In this document: piece by piece, positions 42,664-52,420 of the stretch | Position numbering within the stretch: the first letter of the stretch is position 1 | Layout: each line of letters starts with the position of its first letter | Source of the DNA: Candidatus Poribacteria bacterium | Lineage (GTDB): Bacteria > Poribacteria > WGA-4E > WGA-3G | Assembly (NCBI GenBank): GCA_958295815.1 | Contig: OY282374.1 | Location: forward strand, 1,446,856 to 1,510,855 | Length of the DNA: 64,000 nucleotides | Direction of reading: 5' to 3' | Position numbers and translations under genes: made by a program | Notes under the pieces: model-generated | What the model was told of the DNA's origin: nothing | The model's database searches: none | What the model saw: the letters and a program-made list of their open reading frames with translations, nothing else

Positions 42664-43554
42664 TTACTTTCGGCGGGACAGATACTCAGACAGAGCGTAG
42701 TCAAACGGGGTTGCTGTATCCATTTGTACATAATCAATTTGGCTCGCACCGCAACCGCGACGATAACTCTGGATAAATTGGTTCAGTTTTTCAAGATAAT
42801 CTGCTTTCAACGTGTCGGCTTGGGTTGAAAGCGTCTGTCCTGTTTCCATGTCCCGAAAAACGACGGAGCCGGTGTAAGGGAAGGTGAGTTCGGCAGGATC
42901 GAGTAGATGGAAGACGATGACTTCGTGTTTCTGGTGGCGGAGGTGTTTCAGGGCAGATATGACCTGTGAAGGTTCATCGAGCAGGTCGGAAATAACAATA
43001 ACCAATCCCCGTCTCACAATCCTTTTAGCGAGTTCATGAAAGAGACCGCTGAGTTGCGTTTCCTGACCCGGGGTAGCATTTTCCAAGGCGGACATAATCG
43101 CGCGTAGATGTGTTGCTGCACCTCTCGGTGGAATATATTGTGTAATATCTGTGTCGAAGAGTGCTAATCCGACAGAATCCCGTTGCTTTAGCATGAGGTA
43201 AGTGAGCGTTGCCGCGAGATAGCAGCCGTATTCAAACTTCGTTAACCCCTCCTCTGCGTGCTTGTAGTTCATTGACGCGCTGGTGTCGAGGAGAATATAT
43301 GCGCGCAGATTGGTCTCTTCTTCGAATTTTTTGACGTAATACCGATCAGATTTTCCATAAACCTTCCAATCAATATAACGGATTTCGTCACCGGGCATAT
43401 ATTGCCGATGCTCAGCAAATTCGACGCTAAATCCCTGATATGGACTTTTGTGCAGCCCCGTGACGAACCCCTCGACAACGAGACGCGCAACAAGTTCCAT
43501 GCCCCCAATTCGAGAGAGTGCTACCGGATCTAAATATTTGTGAGATGTTTGCAT
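42664..43554 (-). CDS. DUF58 domain protein (von Willebrand A-like)
   Basis: A 296-residue protein of the DUF58 family. It contains the family hallmark YMPGDEIRYIDWKVYGKSD and a vWA-type metal site starting LLDTSASMNY (DxSxS). Such proteins usually sit beside MoxR ATPases and aerotolerance-like membrane proteins, but neither is next to it here, so the operon is broken or lies elsewhere. It ends 53 bases from the convergent SpoIIE gene. No signal peptide. Exact role unknown. Confidence 0.9.
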   Translation of the reverse strand: MQTSHKYLDPVALSRIGGMELVARLVVEGFVTGLHKSPYQGFSVEFAEHRQYMPGDEIRYIDWKVYGKSDRYYVKKFEEETNLRAYILLDTSASMNYKHAEEGLTKFEYGCYLAATLTYLMLKQRDSVGLALFDTDITQYIPPRGAATHLRAIMSALENATPGQETQLSGLFHELAKRIVRRGLVIVISDLLDEPSQVISALKHLRHQKHEVIVFHLLDPAELTFPYTGSVVFRDMETGQTLSTQADTLKADYLEKLNQFIQSYRRGCGASQIDYVQMDTATPFDYALSEYLSRRK

Positions 43555-43590
43555 GGTGTTATTTCTAATTACCTCTTAAGTCTTAATCCA

Positions 43591-43619
43591 ATTATAACGC
43601 AAATCGTCCTGAGTATCAA
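43591..43619 (-). promoter_or_regulatory. Promoter of DUF58 gene
   Basis: Minus strand TTGATA (plus 43614-43619), a 17-base spacer and TATAAT (plus 43591-43596), 37 bases before the start. An AAGAGG site lies between. Confidence 0.75.
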
Positions 43620-43674
43620 CCCAAATGCAAGAAATGTCGTAAAATTAGTTTGCATTTTTGACACTAATTTTGTG

Positions 43675-43680
43675 TATAAT
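43675..43680 (+). promoter_or_regulatory. -10 box of first tandem VOC gene
   Basis: TATAAT 42 bases before the ATG. The TTGACA at 43658 is only 11 bases away and cannot pair with it as a standard promoter; TTGCAT at 43650-43655 (19 bases) is a weak alternative. Confidence 0.4.
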
Positions 43681-43721
43681 TGTAATGTGAAATATTTTGT
43701 ATGAAGAAAGGATAAGATTCA

Positions 43722-44084
43722 ATGGGAAACCCAGTCGTACATTTTGAAATATCGGGCAGGGATGGTAAAGCATTAAGTACTTTTTATAGTTCCTTGTTTG
43801 GTTGGAATATTAATTATAACACACACGGCGTTTACAGCGTAGACCCAGAGGCAGAGAACGGCGTAGACGGGCACATATTTTCTTCAACTGATGACATGTG
43901 TTCTGATAATGGCGTTACCATTTATATTCAGGTTGAGGATCTTCAGGCATCGCTTGAGAAAGTGGAGAGTTGTGGAGGTCAAATTCTTGTGCCACCGCGT
44001 CCTATTCCGAGTGGTATGGGGTCTTTTGCCTTATTTCTTGACCCAAGCGGAAACTGCATCGGTTTGTATCAGCCTAAGGTGTAA
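43722..44084 (+). CDS. VOC (glyoxalase-fold) protein, tandem copy 1
   Basis: A 120-residue single-domain vicinal oxygen chelate protein. It opens MGNPVVHFEISGRDGKALSTF and ends MGSFALFLDPSGNCIGLYQ, the typical last strand with a DPxGN turn. It resembles the small glyoxalase/bleomycin-resistance-like group that includes actinobacterial Cfp30B-type domains. No substrate can be assigned. An AAAGGA site precedes the ATG. Its paralog lies 174 bases downstream and shares the first eight residues and most of the C-terminus. Confidence 0.85.
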   Translation: MGNPVVHFEISGRDGKALSTFYSSLFGWNINYNTHGVYSVDPEAENGVDGHIFSSTDDMCSDNGVTIYIQVEDLQASLEKVESCGGQILVPPRPIPSGMGSFALFLDPSGNCIGLYQPKV

Positions 44085-44121
44085 TTGTTAATTGCTGTCT
44101 TTATAATTATTAAGGAGATTT

Positions 44122-44205
44122 ATGTTGCGGGTCTTTGGGGAACGTTTCACTATTTCTGGTTCTATTCTGGATGGAAAAATTAATTGGCATTCTGGTAATA
44201 ATTAA
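44122..44205 (+). CDS. Possible 27-residue small protein
   Basis: ATG at 44122 follows AAGGAG (44112-44117) closely and opens a 27-codon frame (MLRVFGERFTISGSILDG...) ending TAA at 44203-44205. The ribosome site is good, but the frame lies between the two VOC genes, overlaps the second gene's promoter and resembles nothing known. It may be a chance frame. Confidence 0.3.
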   Translation: MLRVFGERFTISGSILDGKINWHSGNN

Positions 44206-44213
44206 TGTATAAT
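44184..44213 (+). promoter_or_regulatory. Promoter of second tandem VOC gene
   Basis: TTGGCA (44184-44189), an 18-base spacer and TATAAT (44208-44213), 45 bases before the ATG at 44258. It implies separate control of the two tandem copies. Confidence 0.65.
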
Positions 44214-44257
44214 TACTTAATATAAAATAATTGTATATAAAGAAAGGTGTAAATCCA

Positions 44258-44617
44258 ATGGGAAATCCAGTTGTGCATTTTGAAATAGCAGGCAAGAATG
44301 GTGAATCATTGAGCGAGTTTTATTGTTCGCTTTTTGATTGGAATTCCAGCCAAAATGATAGTGGTATTTACGGATTAGATCCAACATCGGAGAATGAGGT
44401 ATGTGGGCACATACTTCCAACAACCGACGATATGCCGTCTAACTATGTCACGATTTATGTACAGGTTGATGACCTTCAGGCATCACTTGAGAAGGCAGAA
44501 AATCTCGGCGGCAAAACCTGTGTACCACCTCAGGTTATTCCGGGAGGCATGGGATCTTTTGCTATGTTTCTTGACCCAAGTGGTAACTGCGTAGGTTTGT
44601 ACCAGGCTGCGGCGTGA
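44258..44617 (+). CDS. VOC (glyoxalase-fold) protein, tandem copy 2
   Basis: A 119-residue paralog of the preceding VOC protein: the same MGNPVVHFEI opening, matching DDLQASLEKAENLGGK, and MGSFAMFLDPSGNCVGLYQ at the end. The start at 44258 follows AAAGGTG (about 44243-44249); the frame is open nine codons upstream without a start of equal quality. The central region differs most from copy 1, suggesting a changed ligand. It has its own promoter and a terminator beyond its end. Confidence 0.85.
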   Translation: MGNPVVHFEIAGKNGESLSEFYCSLFDWNSSQNDSGIYGLDPTSENEVCGHILPTTDDMPSNYVTIYVQVDDLQASLEKAENLGGKTCVPPQVIPGGMGSFAMFLDPSGNCVGLYQAAA

Positions 44618-44676
44618 TTATTAATGACCTTGTGTGCTCCGACGTAAAATCGCAGGGCATATAGTAAAATTAGCAA

Positions 44677-44716
44677 GAAAATCGGGCGGTGAGTTGAGTT
44701 TTACCACCCGATTTCT
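44677..44716. terminator. Bidirectional terminator, VOC copy 2 / metH
   Basis: AAATCGGG (44679-44686) pairs with CCCGATTT (44707-44714), with a further GGT/ACC inside. The A-rich run on one side and T-rich run on the other suit both convergent genes. Confidence 0.65.
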
Positions 44717-44732
44717 AATTGTAAGCGCGGTT

Positions 44733-47700
44733 TTATATAAGCAACGGTTTCAGCCAACGCCTTGCGGTTTCCAGTTCCATTCCGGTCCGTTCTGCGTAAT
44801 CCGCGACTTGGTCCTCTCCGATTCTGGCGATGCTGAAGTACCGCGCCTCTGGATGCGAATAATACCAACCACTTACGGACGCTGCTGGAGACATTGCCAA
44901 ACTCTCAGTGAGAGAAATACTCGTATTTTCCGTAACCTTCAGCAAGTCAAACAACACCCGCTTTTGATTGTGGTCGGGACATGCTGGATAGCCCGGTGCG
45001 GGACGAATCCCTCGGTATTTTTCGGCAATCAAGGCTTCGTTATCCAACGGCTCATCAACAGCGTAACCCCAAAGTGTTGTACGGACATGCTGGTGCATCC
45101 GCTCCGCGAAAGCTTCTGCCAATCTGTCCGCGAGAGCCTTTGCCATAATACTGTTATAATCGTCCTGCTTCCGTTCAAACTCGGAGCAGAGTTCGGCGAC
45201 ACCGATACCTGTTGTTACAGCAAATGCACCGATATAATCTTCTACCTCTGCTGCCTTCGGTGCGATGAAATCGCCGAGACTGAGGTTCGGTCTCGTAAAC
45301 GGTTGTTCTGTCTGTTGACGTAAGTGGTGCAGTGTGGCGATTACCTCCGTCCGCGTTTTGTCTGCGTAGATTTCGGTATCTTCACCGACACCGTTGGCAG
45401 GGAAAAGTCCGACGACAGCACGTGCCTGAATCCTTTTCTCTTCAACGATAGTATAGAGGAGCGTTTCTGCATCTTTAAGAAGTTTACGTGCTTCCTCGCC
45501 GACTTCTGGATTTTCCAATATATTAGGATACTTACCCCGGAGTCCCCAAGTTGTAAAGAAGGGACTCCAGTCGATATAGTCAACGAGTTCCGCTAATGGA
45601 TAGTCGTCAAAAATCTTGGGACCAATGAGGTGCGGTGTAGGCGGTTGATAATTCCGCCAATCCAGTGTGGATCTACGCTCCTGTGCGATAGCAAATGGTA
45701 ACAAATTCACCTGTTGTCGATTTTTAGCACGGCGTTCTCGGATCTCTTCATATTCTTCACGCGTTTGCTCGGCGAATGTCTGTTGTCTTTCACTGCTCAT
45801 CAAATTGCTGACAACACCAACGCTTCGTGAGGCGTCTTTGACGTGAATTGTTAAGCCGCTATAAGCGGGTTCAATTTGAACGGCAGTGTGTATTTTTGAT
45901 GTGGTCGCACCACCAATGAGAAGCGGAATTCGGAAACCTTCACGTTCCATCTCTTCAGCGACATGTACCATCTCATCTAATGATGGCGTGATGAGACCGC
46001 TCAACCCAATAATATCGGCATTTTCTTTCTGCGCTGATTCCAGAATATCTTCCGCAGGTGCCATCACCCCAAGGTCGATGACCTCGTAGTTGTTACATCC
46101 CAGTACAACACCGACGATGTTCTTCCCAATGTCGTGCACATCGCCTTTCACTGTCGCCATCACAATTTTGCCTCTCGATTGGACACCACCTTCTGCCTGT
46201 TCCATTTCAATATACGGCGTGAGGTGTGCAACTGCTTTTTTCATCACTCGGGCACTTTTAACCACTTGCGGCAGGAACATTTTGCCATCGCCAAAAAGTT
46301 CACCGACCCTGTTCATACCGTCCATCAGGGGTCCTTCAATCACTTGGATAGGACGTTCATAGTTTTGCCGTGCTTCCTCTGTATCGGCTTCAATATATTC
46401 GAGAATTCCTTCAACAAGCGCATGGCGAAGCCGTTCTTCAACCGACGATTTTCGCCATTTTCGACTTACACGCTTCTTTTTTCCTTTTCCTTGCAACGTG
46501 TTGGCGAGATTAACAAGTCGATCCGTTGCATCTGTTCGGCGATTGAACAGGACATTCTCCACTGCTTCCAAGAGTGTTTTTGGTAGGTCATCATAAACAG
46601 CCAGCTGACCAGCGTTGACAATTCCCATGTCCATACCGGCATTGATAGCGTGATAGAGGAACGCTGCGTGCATCGCCTCTCTGATCCGATCATTGCCCCG
46701 AAAAGCGAATGAAATATTGCTTACACCGCCACTCACGAGCGCGTGTGGACAAGAGGCTTTGATTTCTTTACATGCCTCAATAAACGCCTGCGCATATTCG
46801 TTATGTTCTTCGATACCGGTTGCGACGGCGAAAATATTCGGATCGAAGATAATGTCCTCCGACGGGAACCCAACCTCTTCTGTTAAGAGTTGGTATGCCC
46901 TGCGACAGATTTCCACCTTCCGCTCATAGGTGTCGGCTTGACCCATTTCGTCGAACGCCATGACGATAACAGCGGCACCGTATTGGCGAATTTTTCGCGC
47001 CTTTGCTAAAAAGTCCGATTCACCCTCTTTCAAGCTGATTGAATTGACGATCCCTTTTCCCTGAATGCACTCCAATCCAGCCTCTAAAGCCTCCCAACGA
47101 CTGGAATCCAGCATGATAGGCACGCGACTAATGTCGGGTTCTGCGGCGATGAGGTTGAGGAATTTAACCATTGCGGCTTTGGCATCTAACATGCCTGCAT
47201 CCATGTTAATGTCGATAAGTTGCGCGCCGTTTTCCACTTGGTCGCGGGCGACCTCTAAAGCGGTCTCGTAGTCCTCGTTTTTAATGAGTGTAGCAAATCG
47301 TCGGGATCCTGTTACGTTTGTCCGTTCACCAACGTTAACAAAGAGAGAATCGGGGGTGATGTTGAATGCCTCTAGACCGCTGAGTCGACAGGCGTGTTCC
47401 TGCGGCTGCGGCTCTCGCGGCGCGTATTCAGCGGCGACCTTGGCAATCGTTTCGATATGTTCAGGCTGGCTTCCGCAGCAACCTCCAACGATATTGACGA
47501 ACCCGTTTTGTGCGAATTCGTGCATCCAGTTCCCCATCTCTTCCGGGGTCTGTGTGTACTGACCGAGTTCGTTGGGAAGTCCGGCATTCGGATAACAGAT
47601 AACGGGTATGTCAGCCATTTTCGCCATCTCAGCGAGGTATGGACGAATCTGTTGAGCACCAAAACCGCAGTTCAATCCAACAGCAAGTAGGTTCACATGC

Positions 47701-48407
47701 CGAACGGAGTTCCAAAAGGCTTCAACTGTTTGTCCAGAAAGATTTCTACCACCTCCACCGCTCCTGTCAGAAGAGACGATGAGCGGGATGTCGATGCCGC
47801 GTGCTTCAGCGAGAGTTTGTATGGCGAAGAGAGCGGCTTTACAGTTGAGTGTATCCATGACGGTCTCGACGAGGAGTAGGTCGGCACCGCCGTCAATTAA
47901 GCCCTCTGCTTGTGTTGTGTAGGCAGAAACGAGTTGTGAGAAGGTGATATTCCGATATCCGGGATCGTTCACATTCGGGGAGATTGAGCAGCTGCGATTG
48001 GTAGGTCCCATGCTTCCAGCGACGAAACGCTGTTTATTCGGTGATGTCCATTTATCAGCTACCTCACGAGCGATACGTGCAGCTTCGTAGTTTACCTTAT
48101 ACGCGATATCCTGAAGCTGATAGTCTGCCATTGACACAGATGTACTTGTAAAGGTATTTGTTTCGATGATGTCTGCACCAGCGCTGCAGTAGTTGGCGTG
48201 TATTTCCCGTACAATATGTGGTTGTGTGATGGAGAGTAAATCGTTGTAGCCTTTGAGTTCGCACGGATGATCGGCAAACTGTGTGCCGCGAAAATCTGCT
48301 TCTGTCAGTCGATAAGTCTGCAACAGTGATCCCATCGCACCGTCAAGGATTAGGATCCGCTTCTTTAGTTCATTTTTAAGGTGTGTTATCCGTTCAGAAT
48401 CTGCCAT
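44733..48407 (-). CDS. metH: Cobalamin-dependent methionine synthase
   Basis: 1224 residues, full length. Domains in order: homocysteine-binding barrel ([12 protein letters not shown]; zinc cysteines in LNCGFGA and GGCCGSQP), pterin-binding barrel ([25 protein letters not shown] [10 protein letters not shown]), cobalamin cap and B12-binding domain with GDVHDIG carrying the cobalt-binding His, and a C-terminal SAM-dependent reactivation domain ending near [12 protein letters not shown]. It makes methionine and tetrahydrofolate from homocysteine and methyl-THF. It complements the HMT-MTHFR fusion at 5629. No cobalamin riboswitch is seen upstream, only a 5-base-pair hairpin (CCCCT/AGGGG, 48446-48462). 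Confidence 0.96.
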   Translation of the reverse strand: MADSERITHLKNELKKRILILDGAMGSLLQTYRLTEADFRGTQFADHPCELKGYNDLLSITQPHIVREIHANYCSAGADIIETNTFTSTSVSMADYQLQDIAYKVNYEAARIAREVADKWTSPNKQRFVAGSMGPTNRSCSISPNVNDPGYRNITFSQLVSAYTTQAEGLIDGGADLLLVETVMDTLNCKAALFAIQTLAEARGIDIPLIVSSDRSGGGGRNLSGQTVEAFWNSVRHVNLLAVGLNCGFGAQQIRPYLAEMAKMADIPVICYPNAGLPNELGQYTQTPEEMGNWMHEFAQNGFVNIVGGCCGSQPEHIETIAKVAAEYAPREPQPQEHACRLSGLEAFNITPDSLFVNVGERTNVTGSRRFATLIKNEDYETALEVARDQVENGAQLIDINMDAGMLDAKAAMVKFLNLIAAEPDISRVPIMLDSSRWEALEAGLECIQGKGIVNSISLKEGESDFLAKARKIRQYGAAVIVMAFDEMGQADTYERKVEICRRAYQLLTEEVGFPSEDIIFDPNIFAVATGIEEHNEYAQAFIEACKEIKASCPHALVSGGVSNISFAFRGNDRIREAMHAAFLYHAINAGMDMGIVNAGQLAVYDDLPKTLLEAVENVLFNRRTDATDRLVNLANTLQGKGKKKRVSRKWRKSSVEERLRHALVEGILEYIEADTEEARQNYERPIQVIEGPLMDGMNRVGELFGDGKMFLPQVVKSARVMKKAVAHLTPYIEMEQAEGGVQSRGKIVMATVKGDVHDIGKNIVGVVLGCNNYEVIDLGVMAPAEDILESAQKENADIIGLSGLITPSLDEMVHVAEEMEREGFRIPLLIGGATTSKIHTAVQIEPAYSGLTIHVKDASRSVGVVSNLMSSERQQTFAEQTREEYEEIRERRAKNRQQVNLLPFAIAQERRSTLDWRNYQPPTPHLIGPKIFDDYPLAELVDYIDWSPFFTTWGLRGKYPNILENPEVGEEARKLLKDAETLLYTIVEEKRIQARAVVGLFPANGVGEDTEIYADKTRTEVIATLHHLRQQTEQPFTRPNLSLGDFIAPKAAEVEDYIGAFAVTTGIGVAELCSEFERKQDDYNSIMAKALADRLAEAFAERMHQHVRTTLWGYAVDEPLDNEALIAEKYRGIRPAPGYPACPDHNQKRVLFDLLKVTENTSISLTESLAMSPAASVSGWYYSHPEARYFSIARIGEDQVADYAERTGMELETARRWLKPLLI

Positions 48408-48484
48408 AGAATATATTGTGTCCCCTTTTCAAGACGCACCCACATCCCCTAAATTTCAGGGGCTGTCAATTCATTGTGCAGTAT

Positions 48485-48514
48485 AGTATACCATGTATAG
48501 AGGCACTTTGTCCA
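48485..48514 (-). promoter_or_regulatory. Possible metH promoter
   Basis: Minus strand TGGACA (plus 48509-48514), an 18-base spacer and TATACT (plus 48485-48490), about 78 bases before the metH start. A closer TTGACA (plus 48464-48469) has no -10. Confidence 0.5.
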
Positions 48515-48534
48515 CTAAAAGTCTGTGAAACCAC

Positions 48535-48915
48535 ATGCAAAACCGAGACGAAAAACTTCAAGATTTACCCTATTCACATAAATACGCTATCCATTTCGAT
48601 ATACTCCCAGAGATCTCCTATCTCAATGAGGAATTGCTCCTCTTAATCGCAGATTTTTTACCGACTTTCAGGGGCTTTCCGTCAGGGGTCCAAATTTCCG
48701 AGAAATGGGTGGACGAAGGTCTTGATTTCTGCCGTGTCGTTTTCCGTGTGTCTGCCGAATCTCCGGATGCGATCAAAACTTTTGCGAACTGGTTTCAAGC
48801 GATCTTCCGTGAGTCCACTATTACCCAAGTGTTAGAGCGTCTTGTTGTCTGTGCTTTGGACGAGTCTAACGATACTGAAGTTATCTTGACAGATTGGACG
48901 CGGTTGGCTAATTGA
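48535..48915 (+). CDS. Hypothetical protein
   Basis: A 126-residue frame between the divergent metH and lolA-like genes, family not recognised. It is mildly acidic, without signal peptide or membrane segments, and has mixed helix/strand character (ELLLLIADFLPTFRGFPSGV; FANWFQAIFRESTITQVLER). It has no convincing Shine-Dalgarno or promoter. Codon use looks normal for the window and no longer frame competes with it, so it is probably a real small gene. Confidence 0.55.
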   Translation: MQNRDEKLQDLPYSHKYAIHFDILPEISYLNEELLLLIADFLPTFRGFPSGVQISEKWVDEGLDFCRVVFRVSAESPDAIKTFANWFQAIFRESTITQVLERLVVCALDESNDTEVILTDWTRLAN

Positions 48916-49087
48916 ACATGTGTTCAACCTAACATTGTACTCATGGTGTTGCGTATACAGAAGACCATAAAATCCGCGAAACCTGATGAATCCGTTATGA
49001 TCCGAGATTCAGAAATCGACGCCTAATTTCCGACAGCTGAAACAGGAAAATGAATGATTCCCTCTTAAGAATTGTAATATTTAAAGA

Positions 49088-49117
49088 TTGACATCTAAAA
49101 ATAAAGTGTGCTATACT
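49088..49117 (+). promoter_or_regulatory. Promoter of lolA-pgsA-thpR run
   Basis: TTGACA (49088-49093), an 18-base spacer and TATACT (49112-49117), 57 bases before the ATG; GAGGCG follows as a ribosome site. The rest of the 258-base gap 48916-49173 shows nothing clear. Confidence 0.7.
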
Positions 49118-49173
49118 ATTAGGTGAAATTACATTTCCAAAACACAATTTCGTAGAGCAAAAGAGGCGAATGA

Positions 49174-49911
49174 ATGATCCGACGAATCTTTAGGGGTGCT
49201 ATTTTAAAAAAGTTTTTAGGTTTCCCAAATTGTCTATTAGGGGTGATGCTCCTTTCGGTGCTGTTTATTAACAGCGCACACTCGCAAACTGTTGATGAAA
49301 TCTTTCAGAATTTCAAAACGGCTTATGAGAAATCTGAAAATTTTAGCGCGAATTTTGAGGAGACGACGCTGTTTGCTGATAAGAAGAGCGTCGCTCGCGG
49401 GCGGTTTATATTTGGTAGACCGAATCTACTCCGTAAGGAATATGTTGATCGAAAAGATGTCTCTAAAGTTGTCCAACTCACCGTTTTGGACGGTGAATAC
49501 GGCTGGACGTATACTCCGATACTCAATCAAGTCAATAAGATGAAATGGAATAACCCTGAACGTCGGGAGTTGCTTCCGGGAATCGGGGCATCGCTTGAGG
49601 ATGTTCAGAAAAACTACAATATGGCACTTATCCCTGACGAATTCGCGAATCCAAAAGGCGTACATCAGATTGAGTTGCAACCTAAGCTTCACATGGTGAG
49701 TACGAACGCGAAGGAATCGCTTCAAATCTGGGTGAAATCCGGTGAGTGGCTTCCTGTACAATTTGGCTACAAAACCGAATTTGAGGACGGATCCCGTCAA
49801 AGCGTCATTGTTACGCTCACACAGATTGAAAGAGATAAAGAACTCGCACCAGATCTTTTCAAGTTTGTGGTGCCTGAAGATGCTGAGGTAATTGATCTTT
49901 CCGAAAATTAG
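49174..49911 (+). CDS. LolA-like outer-membrane lipoprotein carrier
   Basis: 245 residues. A signal peptide of about 37 residues (hydrophobic LLGVMLLSVLFINSAHS) precedes a periplasmic domain of the LolA/LolB half-barrel type: VDEIFQNFKTAYEKSENFSA, then ARGRFIFGRPNLLRKEY (the strand with the conserved Arg-Pro-x-x-hydrophobic-Arg), and LDGEYGWTYTP. It would chaperone lipoproteins across the periplasm, implying a two-membrane envelope. It leads a run with pgsA, thpR and recA. Confidence 0.85.
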   Translation: MIRRIFRGAILKKFLGFPNCLLGVMLLSVLFINSAHSQTVDEIFQNFKTAYEKSENFSANFEETTLFADKKSVARGRFIFGRPNLLRKEYVDRKDVSKVVQLTVLDGEYGWTYTPILNQVNKMKWNNPERRELLPGIGASLEDVQKNYNMALIPDEFANPKGVHQIELQPKLHMVSTNAKESLQIWVKSGEWLPVQFGYKTEFEDGSRQSVIVTLTQIERDKELAPDLFKFVVPEDAEVIDLSEN

Positions 49912-49956
49912 AATATCTCCAGTTACGAGACCATTTCTAACGTTTCGACCTATATT

Positions 49957-50577
49957 ATGAATTTTCGTACGCTTTTGCGGTTGGCAAATCTCCTGACGCT
50001 CTTACGGTTGTTCCTAATACCGCCGTTCATATACTGTTTTCAGACAGATATGATGGTTTCCGCACTCATCATTTTTCTTGTCGCAGCGATCACAGACAAT
50101 CTTGATGGAAGGATCGCGCGTAGGCAAGGTGAGACTGGTTTCGGGAAATTTATGGACCCCCTCGCGGATAAGTTGTTGATTGGTGCGGCTTTAATCTGTC
50201 TTATTCTTTTTAAGCATGTTGATGGTGGACTCATCCCAATATGGATGGTTGTTATTATCATGGGGCGCGAAGTCCTCGTCACAGTCTTACGAGTTGTTTT
50301 TATTGCGAAATATGGGCAAGTCGTTTCCGCAAGTCAATGGGGAAAATATAAGATGACTTCGCAACTGGTTGTGATTGGTATCGGTTTGGCTTTACTTGCC
50401 TTTCGGAACGAATTGAATCCTGCAATTATTGTTCGAAACCATGGTCCTATTTTTTTTCTGATGTTTCTACCGTTAATTCTCACAGTCGCATCTGGCGTGG
50501 AATTTCTTGTCAACAACCGTAAACTTTTATCCGCTCTGGTTCATCTAACGAATTACGACCCAGAAACAGAGGCGTGA
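49957..50577 (+). CDS. pgsA: CDP-diacylglycerol--glycerol-3-phosphate 3-phosphatidyltransferase
   Basis: A 206-residue membrane enzyme of phosphatidylglycerol synthesis with about five hydrophobic segments. The CDP-alcohol phosphotransferase motif is complete: Asp47-x2-Asp50-Gly51-x2-Ala54-Arg55, Gly63-x3-Asp67-x3-Asp71. PgsA rather than another CDP-alcohol transferase is supported by length and by the pgsA-thpR-recA order found in many bacteria. Its stop overlaps the next start by one base. Confidence 0.9.
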   Translation: MNFRTLLRLANLLTLLRLFLIPPFIYCFQTDMMVSALIIFLVAAITDNLDGRIARRQGETGFGKFMDPLADKLLIGAALICLILFKHVDGGLIPIWMVVIIMGREVLVTVLRVVFIAKYGQVVSASQWGKYKMTSQLVVIGIGLALLAFRNELNPAIIVRNHGPIFFLMFLPLILTVASGVEFLVNNRKLLSALVHLTNYDPETEA

Positions 50578-51155
50578 TGGTGACAACTAAAAATGATGTT
50601 CGCTGTTTTGTAGCAATTGAGATACCGCAACCGATACAGGAATTGTTGAGATCTGTACAGACCCGCCTTCAGTCCGAGATACGTCGGACATCATGGACGA
50701 AACCGGGAAACTTCCATCTTACCTTAAAATTCCTTGGGGATGTTCGGCCTGAAACGATTGATGTCGTAAGTGAAGCGGTTCAGAACGTTGCAGAGGCACA
50801 GGTTCCATTTTCTATTGAGTTCGGTGGAGTTGGGGCATTCCCAAATTTTACGCGCCCGCGCGTGCTCTGGGTTGGTATAAAACGAGGCGCATTGACTGTT
50901 TCAAATCTCGCAAAGGCTATAAACCAGGAATTGCAGCATCTCGGTTTTCCAACAGACCATCGCTTTCATCCACACCTAACGCTTGCACGACTTAGATCTC
51001 CAATGGATCTGGAGCCTTTACAGAATATCTTGCGTCAGTATGATGCGATTGATGGTGCGGTCATAAGCGTGAATGAAATCACACTCATGCGGAGTCAGCT
51101 TCACCCTAATGGAGCTATCTATACGCCCTTGAATTTATGTCATTTTGCTGTATAA
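50577..51155 (+). CDS. thpR: RNA 2',3'-cyclic phosphodiesterase
   Basis: A 192-residue member of the 2H phosphoesterase superfamily (formerly 2'-5' RNA ligase). Both catalytic H-x-T/S-x motifs are present: His47-Leu-Thr49 in FHLTLKFLG and a second in FHPHLTLARL near residue 130. It opens 2',3'-cyclic phosphates on RNA. The ATG at 50577 overlaps the pgsA stop (TGATG arrangement), so translation is coupled; the GTG one codon earlier is less likely. Confidence 0.9.
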   Translation: MVTTKNDVRCFVAIEIPQPIQELLRSVQTRLQSEIRRTSWTKPGNFHLTLKFLGDVRPETIDVVSEAVQNVAEAQVPFSIEFGGVGAFPNFTRPRVLWVGIKRGALTVSNLAKAINQELQHLGFPTDHRFHPHLTLARLRSPMDLEPLQNILRQYDAIDGAVISVNEITLMRSQLHPNGAIYTPLNLCHFAV

Positions 51156-51156
51156 T
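51129..51156 (+). promoter_or_regulatory. recA: Promoter of recA
   Basis: TTGAAT (51129-51134), a 16-base spacer and TATAAT (51151-51156), lying inside the end of thpR. AAGGAG (51198-51203) follows. No LexA-type operator palindrome was recognised. Confidence 0.55.
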
Positions 51157-51215
51157 GCAGCGATACAAAAACACCCTCTTTGGCAATATGTGCCATTAAG
51201 GAGAAATGTAAAAAC

Positions 51216-52265
51216 ATGCCAGATGAACAAAAACAGAAAGCCATTGATCAGGCGATCTCACAAGTAGAACGTGAATTCGGCAAAGGTTCCATCATGCGCC
51301 TTGCTAGCGACGAAATCGTGCCTGTTGATGCGATCCCAACTGGCGCGCTTGCGCTTGACCTCGCACTCGGTGTCGGTGGTGTGCCGCGTGGCAGGATCAT
51401 CGAAATTTTTGGACATGAAGGTACTGGGAAAACTACCTTGGCACTTCATATTGTTGCTGAAGCACAAAAATTGGGCGGCACCGCTGTCTTCATTGATGTT
51501 GAGCACGCGCTCGATACTACGTATGCTCGAAGTATCGGGGTCAATATGGAAAACTTGTTGATCGCGCAGCCTGACGCAGGCGAACAAGCATTGGAGATTG
51601 TTGAAACCCTCATTCGCAGCGGCGCAATTGACGTGGTTGTCGTTGATTCTGTAGCAGCCTTGACCCCTCAAGCGGAGATTGAGGGTGAAATGGGGGACGC
51701 ACACGTCGGTTTGCTGCCTCGCTTGATGTCTAAGGCATTGCGGAAGTTGTCCGGTGTCACCAATAAATCCCGGACCTGTGTTATCTTTACCAATCAGATC
51801 CGGCAGAAAATTGGAATCATGTTTGGTAACCCGGATACCACCCCCGGTGGGCTCGCACTTAAATTCCATGCTTCCGTCCGCTTAGAACTCCGACGTGGTA
51901 ACCAAATCAAAGAAGGTACTGAAATCCTTGGGAGCGGTGTACGGGTCAAAGTCGTAAAAAATAAAGTCGCACCACCCTTCAAGGAGGCAGAATACGACGT
52001 TACCTTCGGAAAGGGGATCTCCAAAGAGGGGAATCTCTTGGATATTGCTGTCGATAAGGAATTTATTCAGAAAAGCGGTTCTTGGTTTGCCTACAACAGT
52101 GATCGAATTGGTCAAGGCAGAACAAATGCTAAAAAGTACTTAGAGGATAACCCTGACATTGCGACGGAAATTGAAGCGAAGATACGGGAAACACTAAATT
52201 TAGCACCGGAGCCGACTGCGGGTGCTATTCCGGAAGATGTCGAACAGGGTGATGACGACTCTTAG
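51216..52265 (+). CDS. recA: Recombinase RecA
   Basis: 349 residues. Forms ATP-dependent filaments on single-stranded DNA for homologous recombination and SOS co-protease action. Walker A is GHEGTGKT (66-73), Walker B lies in [10 protein letters not shown], loop L2 includes the TTPGG stretch, and the MAW-like start EKQKAI... [19 protein letters not shown] is canonical. The ATG at 51216 fits the conserved N-terminus; the frame is open 12 codons upstream. It is followed after 276 bases by the proteasome cluster. Confidence 0.97.
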   Translation: MPDEQKQKAIDQAISQVEREFGKGSIMRLASDEIVPVDAIPTGALALDLALGVGGVPRGRIIEIFGHEGTGKTTLALHIVAEAQKLGGTAVFIDVEHALDTTYARSIGVNMENLLIAQPDAGEQALEIVETLIRSGAIDVVVVDSVAALTPQAEIEGEMGDAHVGLLPRLMSKALRKLSGVTNKSRTCVIFTNQIRQKIGIMFGNPDTTPGGLALKFHASVRLELRRGNQIKEGTEILGSGVRVKVVKNKVAPPFKEAEYDVTFGKGISKEGNLLDIAVDKEFIQKSGSWFAYNSDRIGQGRTNAKKYLEDNPDIATEIEAKIRETLNLAPEPTAGAIPEDVEQGDDDS

Positions 52266-52390
52266 GACACAGAATAGGACGTGCTTTTTCTGCTCCACTA
52301 ACCTCTCAAATTCTTGTATGTCGAAATATTCGATTCTCTCTCATACAGAATCTGCGAAAGTATTGACGGAACAAAAGTTTTAACTTTTTC

Positions 52391-52420
52391 TTGACACAAT
52401 TTTTTTCGATGTGCTATACT
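52391..52420 (+). promoter_or_regulatory. Promoter of proteasome cluster
   Basis: TTGACA (52391-52396), an 18-base spacer and TATACT (52415-52420). A leader of about 115 bases follows to the mpa start. It is the only good promoter seen ahead of mpa-dop-pup-prcB. Confidence 0.75.

Noticed and set aside
43658..43680. TTGACA plus TATAAT as a normal promoter for VOC copy 1
   Set aside because: The spacer is only 11 bases, too short for sigma-70.
44733..48407. Plus-strand frames inside metH and other long genes
   Set aside because: They are shadows of the clearly recognised protein on the opposite strand and show no family features.
48464..48469. TTGACA on the minus strand as metH -35
   Set aside because: The sequence 16-18 bases downstream has no resemblance to a -10 box; a better pair lies further upstream.
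48408..48534. Cobalamin riboswitch before metH
   Set aside because: The space is too short and no B12-box-like sequence is present; only a five-base-pair hairpin is seen.
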